44,962 bases of DNA. Origin: Micromonospora solifontis. Its GTDB lineage: Bacteria; Actinomycetota; Actinomycetes; Mycobacteriales; Micromonosporaceae. Of this stretch, positions 6,512 through 14,311 are shown in pieces. Numbering within the stretch: position 1 is the stretch's first letter; each line of letters opens with the position of its first letter. The position numbers were made by a program, and so were the translations under genes. Under the pieces are notes generated by a model. The model searched no databases and had not been told where the DNA came from. It worked only from the letters and a program-made list of their open reading frames with translations. Location: the NCBI RefSeq assembly GCF_003725545.1, contig NZ_RJLN01000043.1, positions 1 through 44,962 on the forward strand, in the 5' to 3' direction.

Positions 6512-9074
6512 GCTCCGGATCCGGGGCAAGCTCGCCCTGCTGGTCATCATCCCGCTGCTCAGCATGGTCGGGCTGGCCGTGCCGGTGGTGCTGGACCGGG
6601 TCGCGGCCGCCCAGCGGGCGGCGGACACCGCGGACACCGTCCGGACGGCCAGCCGGATCGGCAGCCTGGTGCAGGACCTACAGCAGGAGCGGCTGCTCTC
6701 GGTAGGACTGCTGCTCGGCCGGGTGACCCGGACCGAGCTGATCCGGAAGTCGGCCACCGTGGACGACCGGGTCGCCGACCTCCGGGCCGAGTCGCTGCCC
6801 GGTGCGGTCGTCGCCGCCCTCGACCGGGTACGCGAGCTGGCCGACCTGCGGACCGCCGTGCTGGCCGGCGGAACCACCCCGACCAGGATCCTCGAGGCGT
6901 TCGGCGCGGTCGACATGGCGTTGATCGAGGCGCTCCGCCTGCCGTTCGCGGTGGACACGACCACCTCCGCCGGGCGGCAGGTGCTGGCGCTGGACGCGCT
7001 GCTCCGTGCCGACGAGGGGCTGGGCGCCTGCGCCACCCTCATCGTGCTGGTGAAGGCCACCGGCGACGCCAAGGTGTCGGCCGCGTACATCGCCTGCATG
7101 GCCGCTCTGCAGGTCGACAACCGGCGGTTCCGGCAGCTGATCACGCCGGAGCAGTACCAGCTGGCCATGCTGGACGACGCGGCGGTGGCGGCCCGGACCA
7201 GCCCAACCTTCCTCACCGACAGCGTGCGGGACCCGGTCGCGGCGATCGCGGCCGTGCCGTTGGACGCGCTCTTCCCCTCGGTCCGCTCGATGATCACGCT
7301 CGGCCAGTTCGTGGAGAAGAAGATCGTCGCGGACGTGATCGCCGAGACCGGCACCGACCAGCGGGAGGCGCTCACCGCCGCCTGGCTCGTCGGCGCGGCG
7401 GGCACGGTGATCCTGCTCGTCGTGGTGCTGCTCAGCATGGCCGTGGCGCGGACGGTGGCCCGGCCGCTGAGCCGGCTCACCCGCTCCGCCGACCGGGTGG
7501 CCCGGGTCGCCGAGGCCGAGCTGACCCGGGTCGTCGACGACGAGGCCGAATCGGCGCAGCCGGTCCGCCTCGATCCGGTGGACGTCCGGGCCCGGGACGA
7601 GATCGGCGACCTGGCCCGCGCCTTCGAGCGGGTGCAGCGCACCGCCGCCCGGCTGGTCGAGCGGCAGGTGGCCGGCCGGCGCAACGTGGCGCAGATGTTC
7701 GGCCACGTCGGCCGCCGTACGCAGAACCTGGTCGGCCGGCAGATCGCCCTGATCGACCGGCTGGAACGGCAGGAGACCGATCCGGGCCGGTTGGAGCACC
7801 TGTACCGGCTGGACCACATCTCCAGCCGGCTGCGCCGCAACGCCGGCAGCCTGGTCGTGCTCTCCGGCGCCGCCGGCACCGACGGGCACGTCGCGCCGGT
7901 GCCGCTCGCCGACGCGGTCCGCCTCGCGCTCGGCGAGATCGAGGACTACACCCGGGTCGACGTGCGGGTCCCGCCGGGCGTGTCGGCCGCCCCCGCCATC
8001 GCGGGCGACCTGGTGCTGGCGCTGGCCGAGCTGATGGAGAACGCCACCGCGTTCTCCCCGCCGCACACCCGGGTGGTGGTGGCCGGCGAGCTGACCGACG
8101 GCGGCGCGCGGCTGCGCGTGGTGGACCGGGGCATCGGGATGACCGGTGACCGCCTCGCCGAGGAGAACGCCCGGCTCACCCGCCGGGAACGGCTCGACCT
8201 GGCCCCGACCGAGGTGCTCGGGCTCTTCGTGGTGGGCCGGCTGGCCCGCCGGCACGGCTGGACCGTCGACCTCGCGCCGACCGCCGGCGGCGGGGTGACC
8301 GCCCGCCTGGAGATCCCCGCCGCGCTGCTGGTGATCCGCCGGCCCGACCGGGCCGGCGCCACCGTCGCGCGGGCCGCGGTGCCGTCCCGGGACCGGCGCG
8401 CCTTCCCCGGGCTGGCACCCACCGCGATCGCCCCGGCCGCTCCGGCCGGTCCGGCCACCCCGATCGCCGCGGGCGGCCCGATCGCCGCGGGCGGCCGCGC
8501 CGACGAGGAGCAGCCGCCGTTCGATCCGGTGCCGCTGCACCGGGCCACCCGCAGCATCGAGGCCGGGCGGCCCTGGAACGCCTTCGGCGCCGCCGCCGAG
8601 CCGGCCACGCCGCCGCCGGTCACCCCGCCGCCGGTCATGCCGCCGCCGGGCGCGGCGGAGCCGGCCGCCGCCCGCGCCACGACCGAGCCGGCCCGGGAAC
8701 GGCCGCTCATCCGGCAGCGGGTGCCCGGGGCGAACCTGCCCCCGAGCGGTCCGGCCGTCGGGCCGGTGGACGTCACGGCCGCCGACCCGGCCACCGTCCG
8801 GGCGCTGGTCGAGGCGTTCCAGGACGGCGTACGCCGGGCCGAGGGCGACGCCCCGACGGCCGCGCCCACCCCCGGCCGGCCCCAACTCTGCCGGCGGGTG
8901 CCGGGGGCGAACCTGGCCGTCGCAACGTCCCAGATGGCCGCACCCCCGGCCAGCCCGCACCCCGGAGACCCGGCCGAGGTCCGCAACCTCATCACCGAGT
9001 TCGAGGCGGGCGTCGCCCGCGCTCTGCGCGAAGTCAGTCCAGACCGCCGCTACGAAGAGGACCCATCACGGTGA
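6498..9074 (+). CDS. cvnA: Conservon sensor histidine kinase (CvnA-like)
   Basis: An 858-residue kinase: helix at about 12-33, nitrate/nitrite-sensing-type extracytoplasmic domain, second helix at about 295-317, HAMP linker to about 390, a helical region with LDHISSRLRRN replacing a classical H-box, then an HATPase domain (N-box LMENATAF about 511-518, G-box DRGIGM about 542). A Pro/Ala-rich tail of about 250 residues carries two copies of RVPGANL (about 740 and 800). Conservon kinases are thought to act on the downstream roadblock, DUF742 and GTPase proteins rather than on a response regulator, and none is encoded here. It overlaps both neighbours (14 bp upstream, GTGA downstream). Confidence 0.9.
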   Translation: MLLGRLRIRGKLALLVIIPLLSMVGLAVPVVLDRVAAAQRAADTADTVRTASRIGSLVQDLQQERLLSVGLLLGRVTRTELIRKSATVDDRVADLRAESLPGAVVAALDRVRELADLRTAVLAGGTTPTRILEAFGAVDMALIEALRLPFAVDTTTSAGRQVLALDALLRADEGLGACATLIVLVKATGDAKVSAAYIACMAALQVDNRRFRQLITPEQYQLAMLDDAAVAARTSPTFLTDSVRDPVAAIAAVPLDALFPSVRSMITLGQFVEKKIVADVIAETGTDQREALTAAWLVGAAGTVILLVVVLLSMAVARTVARPLSRLTRSADRVARVAEAELTRVVDDEAESAQPVRLDPVDVRARDEIGDLARAFERVQRTAARLVERQVAGRRNVAQMFGHVGRRTQNLVGRQIALIDRLERQETDPGRLEHLYRLDHISSRLRRNAGSLVVLSGAAGTDGHVAPVPLADAVRLALGEIEDYTRVDVRVPPGVSAAPAIAGDLVLALAELMENATAFSPPHTRVVVAGELTDGGARLRVVDRGIGMTGDRLAEENARLTRRERLDLAPTEVLGLFVVGRLARRHGWTVDLAPTAGGGVTARLEIPAALLVIRRPDRAGATVARAAVPSRDRRAFPGLAPTAIAPAAPAGPATPIAAGGPIAAGGRADEEQPPFDPVPLHRATRSIEAGRPWNAFGAAAEPATPPPVTPPPVMPPPGAAEPAAARATTEPARERPLIRQRVPGANLPPSGPAVGPVDVTAADPATVRALVEAFQDGVRRAEGDAPTAAPTPGRPQLCRRVPGANLAVATSQMAAPPASPHPGDPAEVRNLITEFEAGVARALREVSPDRRYEEDPSR

Positions 9075-9535
9075 CCAGCCCCTTCCTGCACGACAACGTC
9101 GACCAGAGCACCGCCGGGGAGCTCAGCCCGGAGGCGCGCACCTTCAACTGGCTGCTCGACTCGTTCACCTCCAGCACGGCCGGCGTCATGGAGGCGATCG
9201 CGGTCTCCTCCGACGGGCTGCTGATGGCCATGTCCGCCATCAAGGACCGGTCCAACGCGGAACGGCTCGCCGCGGTGGTCTCCGGCATGACCAGCCTCGC
9301 CGGCGGCGCCGCCAGCTGGTACGCGCTGGGCGGCCTCAACCGGGTGATCGTGGACATGGCCGACGGCTACCTGCTGATCAGCGCGATCAGCAGCGGCTCG
9401 GTGCTCGGGGTGGTCGCCGACCGCTCGGCGAACCTCGGCACCGTGGCGTACGAGATGACGCTCTTCGCGGGCCGGGCCGGCGGGGCGCTCACCCCCACGC
9501 TGATCGCCGAGCTGAAGAACGCCGTCCAGCAATGA
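9071..9535 (+). CDS. cvnB: Roadblock/LC7 domain protein (CvnB-like)
   Basis: A 154-residue roadblock/LC7 fold protein (domain about residues 20-130) with the usual VMEAIAVSSDGLLMAMS and DGYLLISAISSGSVLGVVA strands. In conservons this protein binds the kinase and the GTPase at the membrane, like roadblock regulators of Ras-like GTPases. GTG 9071 overlaps the kinase TGA (GTGA), and its own TGA overlaps the next ATG. Confidence 0.92.
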   Translation: MTSPFLHDNVDQSTAGELSPEARTFNWLLDSFTSSTAGVMEAIAVSSDGLLMAMSAIKDRSNAERLAAVVSGMTSLAGGAASWYALGGLNRVIVDMADGYLLISAISSGSVLGVVADRSANLGTVAYEMTLFAGRAGGALTPTLIAELKNAVQQ

Positions 9536-9981
9536 TCCCGGAGCTGGCCGGCGGGGATCCGGACCCGGAACCCGGGGCCCGGATCCGCCCGTACCTGCGC
9601 TCGTCCCCGCCCGGGCGGGAGTCGGACGAGGCCGGCGCGGAACCGCCCGCCCCGCGACCGTTCGTGCTGACCGCCGGCCGGGTGGCCGGCGACCCGGCGA
9701 TCGGCCTGGAGACGCAGGTGACCGCCCGACCGGAGAGCGGCGCGTGGGCGGTCCTCACCCGGCTCGACCCGGAACTGGCGGCGATCGTCGCGCTCTGCGC
9801 CGAGCCGATCTCGGTCGCGGAGCTGTCCGCCCGGACCCGGCTGCACTTCGGCGTGACCCGGGTGCTGGTCGGCGACCTGCGCGCCGCCGGTCACCTGAAC
9901 GTGCACGTGGGGGACGTCGACGACGCCCTCGATCCCGACATCATCCTGCGAGTGATTGATGGACTCCGTGCGATCTCCTGA
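9532..9981 (+). CDS. cvnC: DUF742 protein (CvnC-like)
   Basis: A 149-residue DUF742 protein. The family core runs from the RPFVLTAGR segment (about 42) to the end, with a winged-helix-like ISVAELSARTRLHFGVTRVLVGDL stretch and terminal DPDIILRVIDGLRAI. DUF742 proteins are the third conservon component, possibly an adaptor. The ATG overlaps the cvnB stop (ATGA) and the 3' end overlaps the GTPase gene by 23 bp. Confidence 0.9.
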   Translation: MIPELAGGDPDPEPGARIRPYLRSSPPGRESDEAGAEPPAPRPFVLTAGRVAGDPAIGLETQVTARPESGAWAVLTRLDPELAAIVALCAEPISVAELSARTRLHFGVTRVLVGDLRAAGHLNVHVGDVDDALDPDIILRVIDGLRAIS

Positions 9982-10705
9982 CTGGCCGGCCGCCGCCGTG
10001 GGCGGGCCGGGCGCGAACAGCGCCGCCGCCCGGTACGGCGCGTCGGCCGCCCCGCCGCCGGCCACCGGCCCGGCCGTACCGCCGCCGCCGCCGTACCGGC
10101 CCCCGGGGGTCGGCGCGCCGGCCGTCACCCGGCGGTCGGCCACCCGGGCGCCGGTCCCGGTGAAGATCCTCATCGCCGGCGGCTTCGGCGTGGGCAAGAC
10201 CACCACGGTGGGCTCGATCTCGGAGATCGCCCCGCTCACCACCGAGGCGGAGATGACCAGCGCCGGCATCGGCGTGGACGACCCGGGCGCCGACTCGGCG
10301 AAGACCACCACCACCGTCGCCATGGACTTCGGCTGCGTGACCATCGATCGCAGCCTCAAGCTCTACCTCTTCGGCACCCCCGGCCAGGCCCGCTTCGGCT
10401 TCATGTGGGACGACCTGGCGCGCGGCGCGCTCGGCGCGCTGGTCGTGGTGGACAGCGCGCGGCTCGACGACTGCTATCCGGCGGTCGACTTCTTCGAGCG
10501 GGCCGGGCTGCCGTTCGCGGTCGGGGTGAACGCCTTCGACGGCCGGTTGGCGCTCGACCTGCCGTCGATCCGCTGGGCGTTGGCGATCGGCGAGCACGTG
10601 CCGCTGGTGCAGTTCGACGCCCGGGACCGGCTCTCCGTACGGGACGCGCTGCTGGTCGTCCTGGATCGGGCGCTGGACCGGGCGACCCGGGACCGGGGCG
10701 CCTGA
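9959..10705 (+). CDS. cvnD: Conservon GTP-binding protein (CvnD-like)
   Basis: A 248-residue small GTPase of the conserved ATP/GTP-binding family found with DUF742 proteins. A Pro-rich N-terminal tail of about 60 residues precedes the P-loop GGFGVGKTT (about 75-83), a switch-like TTEAEMTSAGIGVDD, and the G3-like LFGTPGQ. A canonical NKxD is replaced by VNAFDG. ATG 9959 is preferred; the in-frame TTG at 9956 is adjacent and cannot be excluded. It is probably the output element of the conservon, cycling on the membrane with CvnB. Confidence 0.9.
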   Translation: MDSVRSPDWPAAAVGGPGANSAAARYGASAAPPPATGPAVPPPPPYRPPGVGAPAVTRRSATRAPVPVKILIAGGFGVGKTTTVGSISEIAPLTTEAEMTSAGIGVDDPGADSAKTTTTVAMDFGCVTIDRSLKLYLFGTPGQARFGFMWDDLARGALGALVVVDSARLDDCYPAVDFFERAGLPFAVGVNAFDGRLALDLPSIRWALAIGEHVPLVQFDARDRLSVRDALLVVLDRALDRATRDRGA

Positions 10706-10748
10706 ACCGGCCGTCGGCGGGATCCGTTTCACGGAAGGGGTGCACGTG

Positions 10749-11228
10749 ATGAGAGGGGATCTGGACGAGACGCTGGCCCGGCTGGCGCGCCGCGACGAGG
10801 CGTTACGCCGCCGGGCGACGGTGCCCGGGGAGGAGCCGGAGCACGAGGACGACGCTGAGCCGGCGACGTCGGTGGGGCGGGACGGGCACGGGGCGTACCG
10901 GCTGCGCGGGGGGACCCGGCCGGAGCTGCGGGACCCGGTCGAGGAGATCGCCGAGGCGGTCCGCCGGGTGGTCGCCGAGCACCCCGGGCTGGCGGTGACC
11001 CTGCGGGTGGAGCACGGCGGGCACACGTACCCGCTGCGGGTCTCCTGGTCGGGCCCAGCCGTGACGGTCGGTCCGGCGCCCGCGCCGGCGCCGCCGCCGG
11101 CCTGGCCGATGTCGGTGAAGACCGTGCCCGCCCCCGGCCAGGACGGGATGGCCGGAGATCCGGCGGCCCGGCTGGCCGAGCTGATCCGGCGCGACCCGTC
11201 GCTGCTGGAGGACACCGGCCCGCGGTGA
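10749..11228 (+). CDS. Hypothetical protein
   Basis: A 159-residue protein I do not recognise. The N-terminal 30 residues are Arg-rich and helical (LDETLARLARRDEALRRRA), then an acidic linker, a compact alpha/beta segment (about 55-105: VEEIAEAVRRVV, LAVTLRVEHGG), a Pro/Ala linker and a helical C-terminus. AAGGGG lies 8 nt before the ATG at 10749; GTG codons at 10740 and 10746 are alternatives. It follows the conservon by 43 bp and may be its last gene, or belong with the AAA ATPase downstream. Confidence 0.65.
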   Translation: MRGDLDETLARLARRDEALRRRATVPGEEPEHEDDAEPATSVGRDGHGAYRLRGGTRPELRDPVEEIAEAVRRVVAEHPGLAVTLRVEHGGHTYPLRVSWSGPAVTVGPAPAPAPPPAWPMSVKTVPAPGQDGMAGDPAARLAELIRRDPSLLEDTGPR

Positions 11229-11270
11229 GCCGGCGGGCGGCACCGCGGGGCACGGGGTGGCGCCGGCGGC

Positions 11271-11276
11271 TACTGT
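11271..11276 (+). promoter_or_regulatory. -10 element of a leaderless transcript (AAA ATPase)
   Basis: TACTGT ends 7 nt before the GTG at 11284, matching the actinobacterial leaderless layout and supporting that start over the GTG at 11257. Confidence 0.45.
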
Positions 11277-11283
11277 CGGGCGG

Positions 11284-13644
11284 GTGGCGGCACCCGATCT
11301 GACCCTCACCGCGAGCCTGCGGCCGGCGGCGCTGGACGCCCGGCGCGGCGTCGTCCGCCTGCACCCGGAGGTGCTGACCGCGCTGGCGCTGCGCCCCGGC
11401 GACCCGGTGCGGCTGGCCGGCCGCCGGGTGACCGCCGGCGTGGTCGCCCCGGCCGAGCCGTCCGCGAGCACCGCCCTGCTGTACGCCGACGACCTGCTCC
11501 TGGGCAACCTCGGCGTCCGGGACGGCGGGCAGGTGACGGTGAGCCCGCTGCCCGTCGTCCCGGCCCGCCGGGTGACCCTGACCGGCCCGGTCGCGGTGGT
11601 CGCCGCGGTCTCCCCGGAGATGCTCCGCCTCGCCCTGCTCGGCAAGGTGGTCACCGCCGGGGACGACGTCTCGCTGCTGCCCCAGGACGTGCTTCCCGAC
11701 GCCGCGGTCCGCGGCCTGGTCGAGGCCGCTCGGCGCAGCCTGGCCACCTCCGTCGGGTACGCCTGGACCAGCACCCTGCTCACCGTGGTCGGGGCCGAGC
11801 CGGAGACGGGTGCGCTGGTCACCATGGACACCGTGGTCGGCTGGGAGCACGGCGCGGCCACCCGCGGCTCGGGCCCGGTCAGGCAGGACGCCTCCGGCCG
11901 GCTGATCGACCGTCCGGCCGCCGGGCCGGGAACGCCGTCGCCGGCCGGGTGGCCGGCTCCCGCCGGATCCGCCGGCCCGACCCTGGCCGGCGACCCGCTC
12001 TCGGCCGGCGCAGCGGCCGGCTCCCGCGCGGGGCAGGACGGGGCGGAGTCCGCGGCCGGTGGCCTGGTCGGTCCCGAGGACGCGCCGGACGTGGACGAGC
12101 TGCCCGGGCTGCGGGCCCAGGCCGAGGAGCTGACCGAGCTGCTCGACCTCGGCTTCCACCACCGCGAGGTGCTGAGCCGGCTCGGCACCACCGTCGCGCT
12201 GGGGGTGCTGCTCAGCGGTCCGGCCGGCTCCGGCAAGTCGGCGCTGGTCCGGGCGGTCGCCGCCCGGGTACGCGCCCGGGTGTGCCCGGTCTGGGCCCCC
12301 GAACTGGCCGCGCTGAGCAACGACGCGGCGGCCCGCCGGCTGCGCGCGGCCGCCGAGGCGGTACGCGCCGACGGGCCCGCCGTGCTGCTGGTGTCCGACG
12401 TGGAGGCGCTGGCCCCGGCCGACGAGCCCGGCCCGCTGGCCACGGTGTTCCGGCAGGTCGTCGCCGAGACGGTCCGGGCCGGGGCGGCGGTGGTCTGCAC
12501 CACCGGCCGGCCGGAGGCGGTGGACCCCGCGCTGCGCGCTCCGGATCTGCTGTCGCTCCGGATCAGCGTCCCGCTGCCCGATCACGCGCTCCGTCGGGAG
12601 CAGCTGACCGTGCTCACCCGGCAGGTGCCGCTCGCGCCGGACGTCCGGTTGGACGAGGTGGCCGGGCGTACCCCGGGGTTCGTCGCCGCCGACCTGGCCG
12701 CGCTGGTCCGCGAGGCCGGGGTGCGGGCGGCGCTGCGGCAGAAGTCGGCGGAGACGCCGACGGTGGCGATGGCCGACTTCAGCGCCGCGCTGGAGGTGGT
12801 GCGGCCGACCTCGATGGCGGCGTCCACCCTGGAGCTGACCTCGGTCACCCTGGCGGACGTGGGCGGGCTGCACGAGGTCAAGGAGACGCTGACCGAGTCG
12901 GTGCTCTGGCCGCTGACCTACCCGGACACGTTCGCCCGGCTGGGGGTGACCCCGCCGCGCGGGGTGCTGCTCTACGGGCCGCCCGGCTGCGGCAAGACCT
13001 ACCTGGTCACCGCGCTGGCCGGCGCGGGCCGGGCGAACGTGCTGTCGGTGAAGGGCGCGGAGCTGCTCTCCAAGTGGGTCGGGGAGAGCGAGCGGGCGGT
13101 GCGCGAGCTGTTCCGCCGGGCCCGCGAGGCCGCGCCCACGCTGGTCTTCCTGGACGAGGTGGACGCGCTCGCCCCGGTCCGGGGCCAGGCCACCGACGGG
13201 GGTACGGCCGACCGGGTGGTCGCCGCGCTGCTGACCGAGCTGGACGGGGTGGAGGCGCTGCGCAACGTGGTGGTGGTCGGCGCGACGAACCGGCCCGAAC
13301 TGGTCGACCCGGCGCTGCTCCGCCCCGGGCGGCTGGAGCGGCTGGTGTACGTGCCGCCGCCGGACGGCCCGGCCCGCGGCGAGATCCTGCGGGCCGCGGC
13401 CCGCGACGTCCCGCTCGCCGCCGACGTGGACCTGCCCGCGCTGGGCGAGGATCTGGCGGGTTTCTCGGCGGCGGACTGCGCGGCCCTGATCCGCGAGGCG
13501 GCGCTCGCCGCCATGCGCGAGTCCCTCACCGCCACCACCGTCACCGCCGCCCACGTCGCAACGGCCCGCACCCGCGTCCGCCCCTCCCTAACCCCCACCC
13601 ACCCCCGTCCCCCCTCACCGCCCTCACCGCCCCCATCCGGTTGA
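11284..13644 (+). CDS. CDC48-like tandem AAA ATPase
   Basis: A 786-residue AAA protein. The N-terminal 130 residues resemble the double-psi-barrel N-domain of CDC48/VCP. A Pro/Ala/Gly linker follows, then D1 (Walker A GPAGSGKS about 312) and D2 (Walker A GPPGCGKT about 564, Walker B VFLDEVDAL about 621, sensor GATNRPELVD, RPGRLE). The D1 Walker B is degenerate (VLLVSDVEAL, no DE), so D1 may bind but not hydrolyse ATP, while D2 looks competent. Such proteins unfold or disassemble protein complexes. It converges with the gas-vesicle operon, where no gvpN is visible; whether it serves vesicle assembly is speculation. GTG 11284 was chosen from the leaderless -10. Confidence 0.88.
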   Translation: MAAPDLTLTASLRPAALDARRGVVRLHPEVLTALALRPGDPVRLAGRRVTAGVVAPAEPSASTALLYADDLLLGNLGVRDGGQVTVSPLPVVPARRVTLTGPVAVVAAVSPEMLRLALLGKVVTAGDDVSLLPQDVLPDAAVRGLVEAARRSLATSVGYAWTSTLLTVVGAEPETGALVTMDTVVGWEHGAATRGSGPVRQDASGRLIDRPAAGPGTPSPAGWPAPAGSAGPTLAGDPLSAGAAAGSRAGQDGAESAAGGLVGPEDAPDVDELPGLRAQAEELTELLDLGFHHREVLSRLGTTVALGVLLSGPAGSGKSALVRAVAARVRARVCPVWAPELAALSNDAAARRLRAAAEAVRADGPAVLLVSDVEALAPADEPGPLATVFRQVVAETVRAGAAVVCTTGRPEAVDPALRAPDLLSLRISVPLPDHALRREQLTVLTRQVPLAPDVRLDEVAGRTPGFVAADLAALVREAGVRAALRQKSAETPTVAMADFSAALEVVRPTSMAASTLELTSVTLADVGGLHEVKETLTESVLWPLTYPDTFARLGVTPPRGVLLYGPPGCGKTYLVTALAGAGRANVLSVKGAELLSKWVGESERAVRELFRRAREAAPTLVFLDEVDALAPVRGQATDGGTADRVVAALLTELDGVEALRNVVVVGATNRPELVDPALLRPGRLERLVYVPPPDGPARGEILRAAARDVPLAADVDLPALGEDLAGFSAADCAALIREAALAAMRESLTATTVTAAHVATARTRVRPSLTPTHPRPPSPPSPPPSG

Positions 13645-13697
13645 TCATGAAGTTAGCGGCAGTAACGGAGATCCACATCGCCGCCAACTTCATGATC
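13643..13697. terminator. Inverted repeat between convergent AAA ATPase and gvpK
   Basis: GATCATGAAGTTAGCGGC (13643-13660) pairs with 13680-13697 with a single mismatch across a 19-nt loop. It overlaps the ATPase stop codon and lies 18 bp from the gvpK stop. It is markedly AT-richer than the flanks. Likely a bidirectional terminator; from memory a similar element recurs in Micromonospora genomes, which I could not check. Confidence 0.6.
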
Positions 13698-13715
13698 GAC
13701 AGCTCCAGGGGCGGG

Positions 13716-14069
13716 TTAGTCGGTGGGGAGGAGGGGGCCCAGGGGGCCGAGGTCGAGGTTGAGGTCCTCGGGGGAGAGGCCGAAGTAGTCGCGGAGCTGG
13801 GTCATCTGCTCCTCCAGCGCCATCAGCGTGCTGCCGATCCGTTCGACCTGCTCATCGCTGAGGTCGCCGAGGTCGACCCGGCGCAGCGCCTGCCGTTCCA
13901 TCAGCTGCCGCAACAGCTCGATGACGGTGAGCACCAGGCTGGCCAGGCCCCGCTCGACGGAGTCCTGGTCCACGGCGAGCCGGCGGTCCAGCGGCCGGAC
14001 CCGGGGCGCCTGCCACTGCGACTCCCCCAGCGCCGCGGCCAACTCGGCCGCCTCGTCCCGGCCGGTCAC
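13716..14069 (-). CDS. gvpK: Gas vesicle protein GvpK
   Basis: A 117-residue GvpK-family protein, recognisable by the LDRRLAVDQDSVERGLASLVLT segment and the helical LIELLRQLMERQALRRVD stretch. GvpK is a minor vesicle or assembly protein conserved in gvp clusters. GTG 14069 overlaps the gvpS TGA (GTGA), fixing the start; the upstream continuation of the frame is antisense noise. It is the last gene of the operon. Confidence 0.88.
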   Translation of the reverse strand: MTGRDEAAELAAALGESQWQAPRVRPLDRRLAVDQDSVERGLASLVLTVIELLRQLMERQALRRVDLGDLSDEQVERIGSTLMALEEQMTQLRDYFGLSPEDLNLDLGPLGPLLPTD

Positions 14070-14311
14070 GGCGCCACCTCCGACGGCGGGGCGAGCGGCG
14101 CCACCTCCGACGGCGGAGCGAGCGCGCCGACCGACGCGATCAGGGCCCGCAACGAGATCCGGACCAGGTCGACGTCGGCGATGGCCAGGGTGATGTCCCC
14201 GGTGATCACCACGCCGGTGGCGAGCACCCGGTCGAGCAGGTCGACCAGGGCCACCGGCCGGTAGGTCAGCGGGTCGTCGGCGCTGCTCGGCGCCAGCGAC
14301 GTCACGCCCAT
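14066..14311 (-). CDS. gvpS: GvpA/GvpJ-family gas vesicle protein (GvpS position)
   Basis: A small protein of about 81 residues from the GvpA superfamily: the LVDLLDRVLATGVVITGDITLAIADVDLVRISLRALIASV core is present at about residues 20-62. Its place between gvpL and gvpK is that of gvpS in Streptomyces clusters. ATG 14311 overlaps gvpL by 10 bp; GTG 14305, giving a 4-bp overlap, is an alternative. The C-terminus ends in a duplicated APPSEVAP created by a 27-bp tandem repeat. Confidence 0.8.
   Translation of the reverse strand: MGVTSLAPSSADDPLTYRPVALVDLLDRVLATGVVITGDITLAIADVDLVRISLRALIASVGALAPPSEVAPLAPPSEVAP
14070..14123. repeat. 27-bp tandem duplication in the 3' end of gvpS
   Basis: 14070-14096 is repeated at 14097-14123 with one mismatch. 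It is in frame and doubles a nine-residue unit (LAPPSEVAP) at the GvpS C-terminus. Probably a recent slippage event. Confidence 0.8.

Noticed and set aside
5117..7879. Very long minus-strand open frame opposite the conservon
   Set aside because: Its composition is Arg/Ser/Ala-rich noise from GC-biased antisense codons; the plus-strand frames carry clear sensor, kinase and HAMP motifs.
10729..13554. Long minus-strand open frame opposite the AAA ATPase
   Set aside because: Antisense artefact; low-complexity Gly/Gln/Arg/His sequence with no domain, while the plus strand has two complete Walker A motifs.
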